DNA of 13,181 nucleotides. Source: Rhizobium sp. (GTDB lineage: Bacteria; Pseudomonadota; Alphaproteobacteria; Rhizobiales; Rhizobiaceae). Of the stretch, positions 7,710 to 13,181 are shown piece after piece (position 1 is the stretch's first letter; every line of letters starts with the position of its first letter). The stretch is from the NCBI GenBank assembly GCA_003501385.1, contig DNPN01000116.1, positions 1 to 13,181 on the forward strand, given 5' to 3'. The translations under genes were made by a program, and so were the position numbers. The notes beneath the pieces were generated by a model. It searched no databases. It saw only the letters and a list, made by a program, of their open reading frames with translations, and was not told where the DNA came from.

Positions 7710-8068
7710 GCGATCAGCTCGTTGTAAGCGGCTTCATCCAGAAGGGCTGCGGCGTCAGCGGGGTTGGCCAGCTTCAGCTTGAAGAACCAGCCAGCGCCGC
7801 GCGGATCGGAATTGACCAAGGATGGATCATCAACAATCGCCTGATTGATCTCGGTGACTTCGCCATCCAGCGGACAATAAACGTCTGACGCTGCCTTGAC
7901 GCTTTCAACCGTTGCAGCCTGAGCGTCTTTTGCAAACGTGGCTCCAATTTCCGGCAGCTCTACAAACACCAGATCGCCAAGCTGTTCGGCGGCGTGGGCA
8001 GTAATGCCAACAATGGCGATATCGCCTTCAATTTGCAGCCATTCATGTTCAGAGGTGAATTTCAACAT
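7706..8068 (-). CDS. gcvH: Glycine cleavage system H protein (lipoyl carrier)
   Basis: Small lipoylated carrier that shuttles the aminomethyl intermediate between GcvP, GcvT and lipoamide dehydrogenase. The product has 120 residues beginning MLKFTSEHEW, a typical GcvH start. The lipoyl-accepting lysine is K58 in TVESVKAASDVY, followed by the conserved PLDGEVTEIN and the C-terminal GAGWFFKLKL. The frame stays open upstream to 8287, but that extension lies inside gcvT and has no homology to GcvH. The ATG at 8068 is preceded by GGAGAG, with GGAG six bases away. It lies 16 bp after gcvT and overlaps gcvP by four bases, so all three are one transcript. Lipoylation enzymes are not in the window. 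Confidence 0.98.
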   Translation of the reverse strand: MLKFTSEHEWLQIEGDIAIVGITAHAAEQLGDLVFVELPEIGATFAKDAQAATVESVKAASDVYCPLDGEVTEINQAIVDDPSLVNSDPRGAGWFFKLKLANPADAAALLDEAAYNELIA

Positions 8069-8084
8069 GGGTCTCTCCGGAGAT

Positions 8085-9224
8085 TTAGCGTTTGTAGGTG
8101 GGTGTAATGAAGGGAAGGGCGGCGACTGCAACAGGCAGATATTTGCCGCGTACTTCTGCAAAAAGCTGGGTGCCGACATTGGCGTGATGGGCACGCACAT
8201 AGCCCATGGCAACCGGACCTTCGGCTGTTGGGCCAAAGCCGCCAGAGGTGACTTCGCCAACCTCAATCGTGCCTTCTGCATCTGCAAACAGTTTGGAATG
8301 GCCGCGCACCGGCGCTTTTCCTTCGGGCTTCAGGCCAACGCGGCGGCGTGAGGTTCCGTTGGCCAATTCCGCCAGAATGCGTGAAGCTCCCGGAAAGCCG
8401 CCTTCACGATCACCCCCAGCGCGGCGGGCCTTTTGAATGCCCCATTCAATCGCGCCTTCCACCGGGCTGGTGGTGGTGTCAATGTCGTTGCCATAGAGGC
8501 AAAGGCCAGCTTCCAGACGCAGGGAATCGCGGGCGCCAAGGCCAATCGGCTGACAATCGGGGTGATCCAGCAGTACCTTGGCCAGCGCTTCAGCCTTGTC
8601 CGCAGGCACAGAGATTTCAAAGCCATCCTCACCGGAATAGCCGGAGCGCGAGACGATGCAGAGCGTATCCAACAGCGGAATTTCGCGCACATCCATAAAC
8701 TTCATGCCGGAAACACCGGCCCAAAGTTCGCCCAGAACAGCCTCGGCGCGTGGGCCTTGCAGCGCCAGAAGGGCGCGGTCTTCCAGAACCTCAATGGTGC
8801 AGCTTTCCGCAAGATGCGCCCGCATATGGGCAATATCGGCATCCTTGCAGGCCGCATTGACCACCACAAACAGATGATCACCGCGATTGGTGATCATCAG
8901 ATCATCCAGAATGCCACCATCTTCATTGGTGAAGAAACCATAGCGTTGGCGACCTTCCTTCAGGCCCAGAATATCCACAGGCACGAGGCTTTCCAGCGCA
9001 AGTGCCGCATCTTCCACCTTGCCGGATTTTGCCCTCACGAGAACTTGACCCATGTGGGACACATCAAACAGGCCAGCGTTGGCGCGGGTGTGCAAATGCT
9101 CCTTCAACACACCAGCTGGATATTGCACCGGCATGTCATAGCCGGCAAAGGGCACCATACGGGCACCAAGCGACAGGTGAAGATCATAAAGGGGGGTATG
9201 TTTGAGGGCGAGATGGTCGTCCAA
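8085..9224 (-). CDS. gcvT: Aminomethyltransferase, glycine cleavage T protein
   Basis: Tetrahydrofolate-dependent T protein. It takes the aminomethyl group from GcvH, releases ammonia and makes 5,10-methylenetetrahydrofolate. The 379 residues show the family pattern: PLYDLHLSLGARMVPFAGYDMPVQY at the N-terminus, GGILDDLMI (103-111) with the conserved acidic pair, GYSGEDGFEI (195-204) and ARDSLRLEAGLCLYGND (231-247). The start codon is TTG (9224-9222), chosen because GGAG lies seven bases before it and the next in-frame Met is residue 23, inside the conserved core. The weak start codon together with the upstream riboswitch suggests that initiation is a controlled step. It is the first gene of the operon. 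Confidence 0.97.
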   Translation of the reverse strand: MDDHLALKHTPLYDLHLSLGARMVPFAGYDMPVQYPAGVLKEHLHTRANAGLFDVSHMGQVLVRAKSGKVEDAALALESLVPVDILGLKEGRQRYGFFTNEDGGILDDLMITNRGDHLFVVVNAACKDADIAHMRAHLAESCTIEVLEDRALLALQGPRAEAVLGELWAGVSGMKFMDVREIPLLDTLCIVSRSGYSGEDGFEISVPADKAEALAKVLLDHPDCQPIGLGARDSLRLEAGLCLYGNDIDTTTSPVEGAIEWGIQKARRAGGDREGGFPGASRILAELANGTSRRRVGLKPEGKAPVRGHSKLFADAEGTIEVGEVTSGGFGPTAEGPVAMGYVRAHHANVGTQLFAEVRGKYLPVAVAALPFITPTYKR

Positions 9225-9241
9225 GAGGCGTCTCCACTGTC

Positions 9242-9295
9242 ATGCGCAGCGCGCATAGGCTCAAATTCAGGCACGGCTGTGCCGGTTCATGAGCC
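9242..9295 (-). promoter_or_regulatory. Hairpin expression platform of the glycine riboswitch
   Basis: Between the second aptamer and the gcvT ribosome binding site, the - strand RNA can form a nested hairpin. GGCTCA (9295-9290) pairs with TGAGCC (9263-9258), enclosing GGCAC-AGCC-GTGCC (9283-9270). A second, smaller palindrome, ATGCGC-GCT-GCGCAT (9256-9242), follows just before the GGAG at 9235-9232. There is no T run after either, so a simple intrinsic terminator is unlikely. Control of ribosome access or Rho action is more plausible. The switching fold itself was not computed. Confidence 0.5.
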
Positions 9296-9297
9296 CC

Positions 9298-9458
9298 CTC
9301 TGTCCGTTTGCCTGAGATTGTTATCCCTTCGGCGCGGCTTGGTTTTAAAATCAAGCCTCTCTCCAGAGTGCAGTCTAAGCCTTGTGGTCCATTTGCCTGA
9401 GAGTTTCCGGGGCGGTTGCTCCTTCGGCACCGGATTAAACCGGATTCTCCCTACAAGG
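9298..9458 (-). ncRNA. Tandem glycine riboswitch (two aptamers)
   Basis: Two glycine aptamers in series lie in the leader of gcvTHP. Aptamer 1 (9458-9380) is closed by CCTTGT/ACAAGG and contains GGGAGA, GCCGAAGGAGCAA and CTCTCAGGCAAA...GGAC. Aptamer 2 (9368-9298) is closed by CTCTG/CAGAG and contains GGAGAG, GCGCCGAAGGGATAA and ATCTCAGGCAAACGGAC. These are the signature conserved blocks of the class. Each has a variable hairpin: CCGG-TTTAAT-CCGG in the first and GGCTTG/CAAGCC in the second. The linker between them is 11 nt, the usual short spacing. By analogy with known gcvT switches, glycine binding should turn the operon on so that excess glycine is used as a carbon and one-carbon source. 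Confidence 0.96.
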
Positions 9459-9507
9459 TACATTGGCAATATCTGCTGGCACCATGTCTTGGCAAGGGGG
9501 GATGGTC

Positions 9508-9537
9508 GTTATCAGCCAAATATTTGTCGCGTTACAA
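9508..9537 (-). promoter_or_regulatory. Possible promoter of the riboswitch-gcvTHP transcript
   Basis: On the - strand, TTGTAA (9537-9532, preceded by C as in the CTTGAC-type alphaproteobacterial -35) and GATAAC (9513-9508) are separated by 18 bases. Each matches the sigma-70 consensus at four of six positions. The implied start near 9500 lies about 40 bases before aptamer 1. This is a weak motif match, and other placements are possible. Confidence 0.3.
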
Positions 9538-9552
9538 GCACGGGTCATAAAA

Positions 9553-9864
9553 CTATTGGTTTAGCTCTTCAGCCAGTTCCTCGGATTCGCGATAGGCTTT
9601 CTTGGTTTCTTCCAGACTGGCGCGGGGATATCTATGCTCTCCCGCTTTCATGAAGTGCAGGCCAATGGCGGTCGAATCGCGCAACGTCGCAATAGCGCTG
9701 CGAGTAATGCCTTCGGTTTTATTGATCTCTTTCTTGGTTTCAATTTGCTGGGCGATTTGCTCGACATAGTTGGGCCGCGATCCTTTCTGGACCGGTCTCA
9801 ATGTATCGGTAATGTAACCAGCTGTTGTGGCCGAAACCGACAGCACTTGGGTCATGGTTGTCAC
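9553..9864 (-). CDS. Conserved-looking hypothetical protein, 103 residues
   Basis: I do not recognise a family. The 103-residue product has a Thr/Ser-rich N-terminus (MTTMTQVLSVSATTAGYITDTLRP), a middle with many charged residues (YVEQIAQQIETKKEINKTEGITRSAIATLRDS) and a strongly acidic, probably helical C-terminus (EETKKAYRESEELAEELNQ). There is no signal peptide or membrane segment and no cysteine, so it is probably a small soluble cytoplasmic protein. The longest frame starts with GTG at 9864. An ATG three codons later (9855) is at least as plausible, and neither has a strong ribosome binding site. It lies on the gcv strand, 95 bp before aptamer 1, but the riboswitch leader probably has its own promoter. 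The AT-rich stretch at 9888-9915 is a plausible promoter region for it. Confidence 0.6.
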   Translation of the reverse strand: MTTMTQVLSVSATTAGYITDTLRPVQKGSRPNYVEQIAQQIETKKEINKTEGITRSAIATLRDSTAIGLHFMKAGEHRYPRASLEETKKAYRESEELAEELNQ

Positions 9865-10172
9865 CAGCTCTGTTCATCCAGCCTCATAAAAACACATTAA
9901 AATAGACATTTTCTTAAACCCACCCCATTGATTTTATGCAATTGTGCCATCTGGTTGTGGTTGCAGGACATTTTTTGTCAGTTAAGGTGTATTCTTCGTT
10001 GATTTTTCGGCCAAGGCCGGTTTTTTTGGATCTGTGGTTTCCCCTCACCATGAAAATACGCTAAAGCCTGCGCCAGAAGCAGAAACAGCCGCCGCGTGAT
10101 GCGGCTTTTGGCTTTTTTGCACATTGAACAAGTCTGGCGCCGCTTGCGCCCAAGGGAACGAAAGACGTCCTT
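9865..10172. other. Intergenic region upstream of the rluA-family operon
   Basis: This 308-bp divergent spacer holds the AT-rich upstream region of the 103-residue gene (9888-9915). It also has a weak GC stem CGGC-CAAG-GCCG followed by seven T (10008-10027), a better + strand terminator at 10087-10118, and a small hairpin GGCGC-CGCTT-GCGCC (10136-10150) before the synthase gene. A five-codon minimal frame (ATG at 10050) lies before the terminator. No tRNA or recognisable RNA family was seen. Confidence 0.5.
10087..10118 (+). terminator. Intrinsic terminator with no gene upstream on its strand
   Basis: AGCCGC (10087-10092) pairs with GCGGCT (10101-10106). An alternative is GCCGC/GCGGC with a GTGAT loop (10091-10105). 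TTTGGC and then six T (10113-10118) follow. The form is that of a Rho-independent terminator reading on the + strand. Since everything upstream back to 4845 is on the - strand, it must end a short leader or small RNA started in this spacer, or be an attenuator of the operon that starts 55 bp further on. Confidence 0.65.
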
Positions 10173-11165
10173 ATGGCAGGAATAGAACATATCACCGTGG
10201 ATGCGGATGAGGCGGGCATGCGCCTTGATCGCTGGTTCAAGATCCACTACCCGGGCCTAGGTTTTGGCCCTTTGCAGAAATTGCTGCGCTCCGGTCAGGT
10301 GCGCGTCGATGGTGGCCGCGTCAAGACCGATGCCCGCGTGCAGCCCGGTCAGGTGGTGCGTGTGCCGCCTTTGGATGTGGATGCGAAAGCTGCCAAAACC
10401 GGCCCGATCGGTATCAAGGATCTCAAGCATTCCGATGATGGCGAATTGCTCTCCAGAATGCTGCTGCATGAAGATGACAAGGTGTTTGTGCTCAACAAGC
10501 CTGCTGGCCTTGCCGTGCAGGGTGGTTCCGGCCTGACCCGCCATATTGATAAAATGCTCGAAGCGTGGACCAGCAAGAAGGGCGAAAAGCCCCGCCTTGT
10601 GCATCGTCTCGACCGTGATACCTCCGGCGTGCTGGTGGTGGCCCGCACCCGTGGTGCCGCGCAAAAGCTGACGGCTGCTTTTCGGGAGCGCGACACCAAG
10701 AAAACCTATTGGGCCTTGGTCAAGGGCGTGCCACGCAAGCATGATGATAAGATTTCCACTTGGCTGGTGAAAGAACAGACCGAAGACGGAGACCGCATGC
10801 GCATTGCCAAACATGGCGAAGATGGTGCCGATCACGCTGTGTCCTACTACCGCGTGCTGGAAACGGCTGCGCAAAGCCTCGCGTGGCTGGAGATGGAGCC
10901 GTACACGGGTCGTACCCACCAATTGCGTGTGCATGCCTTGCATATCGGCCATCCGATCATTGGCGATCCGAAATATTATGTCGATGATCCGAACTGGGAT
11001 TTCCCCGGCGGCGTGCAAAAGCGCCTGCATCTGCATGCGCGCCACATCGATATTCCACACCCCAACGGCGGACGTTTGAAAATCACCGCGCCGCTACCGC
11101 CGCATATGGTGCAAACGTGGAATCTTCTGGGTCTGGATATGGAGAATGGCGGAGATCATGAATGA
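10173..11165 (+). CDS. RluA-family 23S rRNA pseudouridine synthase (RluC/RluD-like)
   Basis: Pseudouridine synthase that isomerises specific uridines, most likely in 23S rRNA. The 330 residues begin with an S4-type RNA-binding domain (MRLDRWFKIHYPGLGFGPLQKLLRSGQVRVDG, about 16-47). The catalytic domain follows, with LNKPAGLAVQGG (107-118) and the signature HRLDRDTSGVL (144-154), whose D147 is the catalytic aspartate. YTGRTHQLRVH further on is the second conserved motif. The N-terminal S4 domain and length favour RluC or RluD over the S4-less RluA, but the exact target uridines cannot be told. The ATG at 10173 has only weak ribosome-binding sequence before it. It is the first gene of a coupled operon: its TGA stop overlaps the next ATG by four bases. 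Confidence 0.92.
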   Translation: MAGIEHITVDADEAGMRLDRWFKIHYPGLGFGPLQKLLRSGQVRVDGGRVKTDARVQPGQVVRVPPLDVDAKAAKTGPIGIKDLKHSDDGELLSRMLLHEDDKVFVLNKPAGLAVQGGSGLTRHIDKMLEAWTSKKGEKPRLVHRLDRDTSGVLVVARTRGAAQKLTAAFRERDTKKTYWALVKGVPRKHDDKISTWLVKEQTEDGDRMRIAKHGEDGADHAVSYYRVLETAAQSLAWLEMEPYTGRTHQLRVHALHIGHPIIGDPKYYVDDPNWDFPGGVQKRLHLHARHIDIPHPNGGRLKITAPLPPHMVQTWNLLGLDMENGGDHE

Positions 11166-11818
11166 AGCTTGTTCTGTTTGACTGCGATGGCACGCTGGTG
11201 GACAGTGCTGGCACAATCCACGAAACCATGCGGCGCACATTTTTGTATTTCAACAAGCCGGAACCGGCTTTGAGCGCCACCAAGAGCATTATGGGTCTGA
11301 CTCTGGACATTGCCATTGCCCGCATGGACGGCAAGCCGCATGTGGATGATGAAGCCATTGCCATGACGGCGCATTACAAATCGCTGTTTACTGAAGTGCG
11401 GCAAGCGCCTGATTACAAGGAAGCACAGCTGTTTGATGGTATTCGGGCTATGGTGGAGCGTCTGGCGGCGCAGGATGATATTCTGATTGGTGCCGTGACG
11501 GGAAAATCAAGGCGCGGTCTGGATAGTATTCTGGATGTGCATGGCTTTCGTGCGCATTTCATTGTGTCGCGTACCGCCGATGATTGCCCATCAAAGCCGC
11601 ATCCGGCCATGGTGACAGAGTGTTGCGATGAGGTGGGCATGCTGCCCAGCCAGACCATTGTGATTGGCGATGCCATTTATGATATGCAAATGGCCAAGAG
11701 TGCAGGCGCAACCGCCATTGGCGTCAGTTGGGGCAGTGCGACGGTAGAGCAATTGATGGCAAGCGGAGCCGATGCGGTGGTGCATCAGGCTGATGCCTTA
11801 CTTGATCATATTCTGTGA
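11162..11818 (+). CDS. HAD-IA hydrolase, phosphoglycolate phosphatase-like
   Basis: Haloacid-dehalogenase superfamily phosphatase of 218 residues. The catalytic motif I is FDCDGTLVDS, with nucleophile D7 and acid/base D9. Motif II is AVTGKS, the motif III lysine is in SKPHP, and motif IV is VIGDAIYDMQMAKSAG with the Mg-binding acidic residues. The insert between motifs I and II is a helical cap of subclass IA, as in phosphoglycolate phosphatase and beta-phosphoglucomutase relatives. The substrate is not predictable beyond a small phosphate ester. GGAG ends seven bases before the ATG. The start overlaps the synthase stop (ATGA) and its own stop overlaps the GTG of the next gene (GTGA), so all three should be co-translated. 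Confidence 0.9.
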   Translation: MKLVLFDCDGTLVDSAGTIHETMRRTFLYFNKPEPALSATKSIMGLTLDIAIARMDGKPHVDDEAIAMTAHYKSLFTEVRQAPDYKEAQLFDGIRAMVERLAAQDDILIGAVTGKSRRGLDSILDVHGFRAHFIVSRTADDCPSKPHPAMVTECCDEVGMLPSQTIVIGDAIYDMQMAKSAGATAIGVSWGSATVEQLMASGADAVVHQADALLDHIL

Positions 11819-12615
11819 GTGATGAGAGAATGCGTGATATTTTTGAAGGTCTTGCGCCCGAAATGAGTGATCCCGATCCGGTTCGGCGGGCGCAGATTCA
11901 AATGAAAAAGCCGTTGCCAAAACGGTTTTATACGGAAGCAACTGTCGCAAAGGTGGATGGCGGCTTTGCCGTGTTGCTGGATGGCAAATCGGTCAAGACA
12001 CCCTCGCGCCATGGGCTGGTTTTGCCAACGCACGCCGCAGCCGAGCTGGTGTGTGCCGAGTGGCAGGCGCAAGGCGAGTTTATTAATCCCGCTTCAATGC
12101 CCATCACCCGTCTGGCCAACACAGCGCTGGATGCCGTGGCGGTGAGCATGGGTGAGGTGCTCGACGATATCGTGCGGTTCAGCGGTTCGGATCTGCTATG
12201 CTATCGTGCCGATGGCCCGCAAGAGCTGGTGGCTCGGCAAAGTGCGCAATGGGACCCGGTTTTAGGTTGGCTGACGGATAACCATGGTGCCCAGTTTCTC
12301 CAGACCAGCGGCGTTATTCATGTGCAGCAGCCGCAAGATGCGGTGGATGCATTTCACCGTGCCGTGCAGAGCTACAACACTGTTTTTGCACTTGCGAGCT
12401 TGCATCTGATGACATCTCTGACCGGATCAGCCATTCTGGCGCTGGCTTTGGCAGATGGCCATCTTTCGTTGGAACAAGCATGGACCTTGGCGCATCTGGA
12501 CGAGGATTGGACGGATGAGCACTGGGGCACAGACAGTGAAGCTGAGGCCCGGCGCAAGGCACGGTTTGTGGATATGCAAGCCGCCTATCGTGTTTTGAGA
12601 GCAGCTTTTGATTGA
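11815..12615 (+). CDS. ATP12-family F1-ATPase assembly chaperone
   Basis: Member of the ATP12 family. In mitochondria Atp12p binds the F1 alpha subunit during assembly of ATP synthase, and alphaproteobacteria keep homologues. The core is visible from PLPKRFYTEATVAKVDGGFAVLLDGKSVKTPSRHGLVLPT through EWQAQGEFINPASMPITRLANTALD, DIVRFSGSDLLCYRADGPQELV and QWDPVLGW, with an acidic helical C-terminal part. The longest form (266 residues) starts with GTG at 11815, overlapping the HAD stop by four bases. An ATG at 11830 gives MRDIFEGLAPE and may be the true start, since neither has a strong ribosome binding site and both allow coupling. The ATP synthase genes are not in the window. Confidence 0.93.
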   Translation: MSDERMRDIFEGLAPEMSDPDPVRRAQIQMKKPLPKRFYTEATVAKVDGGFAVLLDGKSVKTPSRHGLVLPTHAAAELVCAEWQAQGEFINPASMPITRLANTALDAVAVSMGEVLDDIVRFSGSDLLCYRADGPQELVARQSAQWDPVLGWLTDNHGAQFLQTSGVIHVQQPQDAVDAFHRAVQSYNTVFALASLHLMTSLTGSAILALALADGHLSLEQAWTLAHLDEDWTDEHWGTDSEAEARRKARFVDMQAAYRVLRAAFD

Positions 12616-12617
12616 TT

Positions 12618-12638
12618 TTTTCTTGAATTTCAAGAAAA
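12618..12638. repeat. AT-rich inverted repeat after the ATP12 gene
   Basis: TTTTCTTGA (12618-12626) and TCAAGAAAA (12630-12638) are exact 9-bp inverted copies separated by ATT, starting two bases after the ATP12 stop codon. There is no T run downstream on the + strand, so it is a poor terminator in that direction. Its position 34 bp before the putative lipoprotein start would suit an operator or the promoter region of that gene. Confidence 0.5.
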
Positions 12639-12671
12639 GGCTATCTTTGAATTTTAAAGTGGTGAGGTGCT

Positions 12672-13136
12672 ATGCTGTCGTGCCTTTTTCGAATTTCGGT
12701 GTTTTGTGCCGTATCGCTTCTGCTGCCCGGATGCTTTATGCACCTGTTTGAGCCGAAGCCACGACAGTTCTATTATGATGTGCGTGCCGCCGTTGTTATG
12801 GCCGGTCCCGATGTGCCACTTCCTTTGGTGCAAGGGGTGGAACGGCGCGTTTCAGATGCAGTTGCTGCAACAGTACGCACAGAGGTTTTGCCGAGAGTCG
12901 TCTTGACAGTGCGGCTGGACAATGTGGCCACGTCTATTGGACTGGATAAAAACAAGAACGAGGTTGAGGTGAAGGTTACTGCCGCATCGGTCGATACGGG
13001 AGCCGTGGTTTCGGAGGGTGACTTCAAGGTTCTTACGGAAACCACTGCTCCATCACTTGCAGCTGAAAGTCTGGCTGAAGAGGTGGCAGCGCGTGTCCGC
13101 TCTCTGTTTTGGCTCCAGCGGCCTGCTGCACGCTAG
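12672..13136 (+). CDS. Putative small lipoprotein of unknown function
   Basis: The 154-residue product starts with a short positively charged, then hydrophobic segment (MLSCLFRISVFCAVSLLLPGC) that fits a lipoprotein signal peptide, with C21 as the lipidated cysteine. The box LPGC is not ideal, so a plain signal peptide or membrane anchor is possible. The mature part is rich in Val and Ala and reads as alternating strands and helices (VLTVRLDNVATSIGLDKNKNEVEVKVTAASVDTGAVV). I do not recognise a family, but the size and the FYYDVRA opening recall small outer-membrane or transport-auxiliary lipoproteins. This is only an impression. GAGG lies four bases before the ATG. The gene follows ATP12 by 56 bp on the same strand, and its TAG stop is part of the palindromic repeat at the window end. 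Confidence 0.65.
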   Translation: MLSCLFRISVFCAVSLLLPGCFMHLFEPKPRQFYYDVRAAVVMAGPDVPLPLVQGVERRVSDAVAATVRTEVLPRVVLTVRLDNVATSIGLDKNKNEVEVKVTAASVDTGAVVSEGDFKVLTETTAPSLAAESLAEEVAARVRSLFWLQRPAAR

Positions 13137-13181
13137 AGTTTGTCAGGGAAACGTGGAACCCGGTTTTCCCGAAAAGACAAA
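13134..13181. repeat. Palindromic intergenic repeat, copy 2 (inverted, cut by window end)
   Basis: TAGAGTTTGTCAGGGAAA (13134-13151) through GAAAAGACAAA (13171-13181) is the reverse complement of 99-146 with two mismatches: A121 against the base pairing with C13158, and T128 against the base pairing with G13151-side. Both mismatches lie in the loop or inner-arm area. The element's outer arm GTTTGTC (13138-13144) begins two bases after the stop codon of the lipoprotein gene, and TAG itself belongs to the shared sequence. The final base of the right arm lies outside the window. Confidence 0.75.

Noticed and set aside
8069..8287. N-terminal extension of gcvH to 8287
   Set aside because: It overlaps the 3' part of gcvT, and GcvH proteins start at the MLKFTSEHEW-like segment. 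A good GGAG site precedes the ATG at 8068.
8433..9653. A 406-codon + strand open frame opposite gcvT and the riboswitch
   Set aside because: It runs antisense to gcvT and through both riboswitch aptamers. Its translation shows no domain, and the opposite strand has clear family motifs. It is a by-product of codon bias.
9978..10247. An 89-codon - strand frame at the start of the RluA-family gene
   Set aside because: It overlaps the synthase start and the terminator region antisense, and its Arg/Lys-rich translation looks random.
10257..11060. A 267-codon - strand open frame opposite the RluA-family gene
   Set aside because: It is fully antisense to a gene with catalytic motifs and has no recognisable protein features.
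98..13181. The edge repeats as terminal inverted repeats of a 13-kb transposon
   Set aside because: The segment contains no transposase or integrase, and its genes are core metabolic functions. Each repeat is itself palindromic, as in dispersed mosaic elements.
1..13181. CRISPR arrays, tRNA or rRNA genes, insertion sequences, defence or toxin-antitoxin genes
   Set aside because: None were seen on either strand. There are no regularly spaced repeats, no cloverleaf-like sequence with a TTCGAATC-type T arm, and no transposase motifs.

Overview
The window reads as an ordinary chromosomal segment of an alphaproteobacterium, most likely a member of the Rhizobiaceae (Agrobacterium/Allorhizobium/Rhizobium type). 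The reasons are the gcvT-gcvH-gcvP operon behind a tandem glycine riboswitch, an ATP12-type F1-ATPase assembly chaperone gene coupled to a RluA-family pseudouridine synthase and a HAD hydrolase, a ClC protein of the GREVAPREVGA type, and short palindromic intergenic elements resembling the mosaic repeats known from rhizobia. This assignment rests on recognition of families, not on a database search.

Layout. Positions 1-208 hold the last codons of a + strand gene, a long hairpin terminator, a 45-bp palindromic repeat and a second hairpin. Positions 209-3144 are on the - strand: an M19 (membrane dipeptidase-family) peptidase, a small FlgC-like flagellar rod protein and a secreted PHB-depolymerase/LpqC-like esterase. 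A 333-bp divergent spacer with two inverted-repeat clusters separates these from a ClC-family anion transporter (3478-4794, +), which ends convergently with gcvP across a shared hairpin terminator. Positions 4845-9224 (-) are gcvT-gcvH-gcvP, preceded by a two-aptamer glycine riboswitch at 9298-9458 and a hairpin expression platform. A 103-residue protein of unknown function lies upstream of it (9553-9864, -). After a 308-bp spacer holding an unassigned terminator, the + strand carries rluA-family synthase, HAD phosphatase and ATP12 chaperone genes with 4-bp start/stop overlaps, then a small putative lipoprotein gene. The window closes with a second copy of the palindromic repeat, inverted relative to the first.

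How the genes work together. The best understood unit is glycine cleavage: GcvT, GcvH and GcvP supply three of the four parts of the system (the L protein, lipoamide dehydrogenase, is not here), and glycine itself probably controls expression through the leader RNA. The 10173-12615 operon joins 23S rRNA modification, phosphate-ester hydrolysis and F1-ATPase assembly, which look linked by co-expression, not by a shared pathway. The genes at 209-4794 are mostly single transcription units.

I did not find a clear new defence, mobile or biosynthetic system. The items most worth following up are the near-identical inverted palindromic elements at both window edges, the terminator with no upstream gene before the rluA-family operon, the altered ClC selectivity and gating motifs, and the orphan mini-FlgC.
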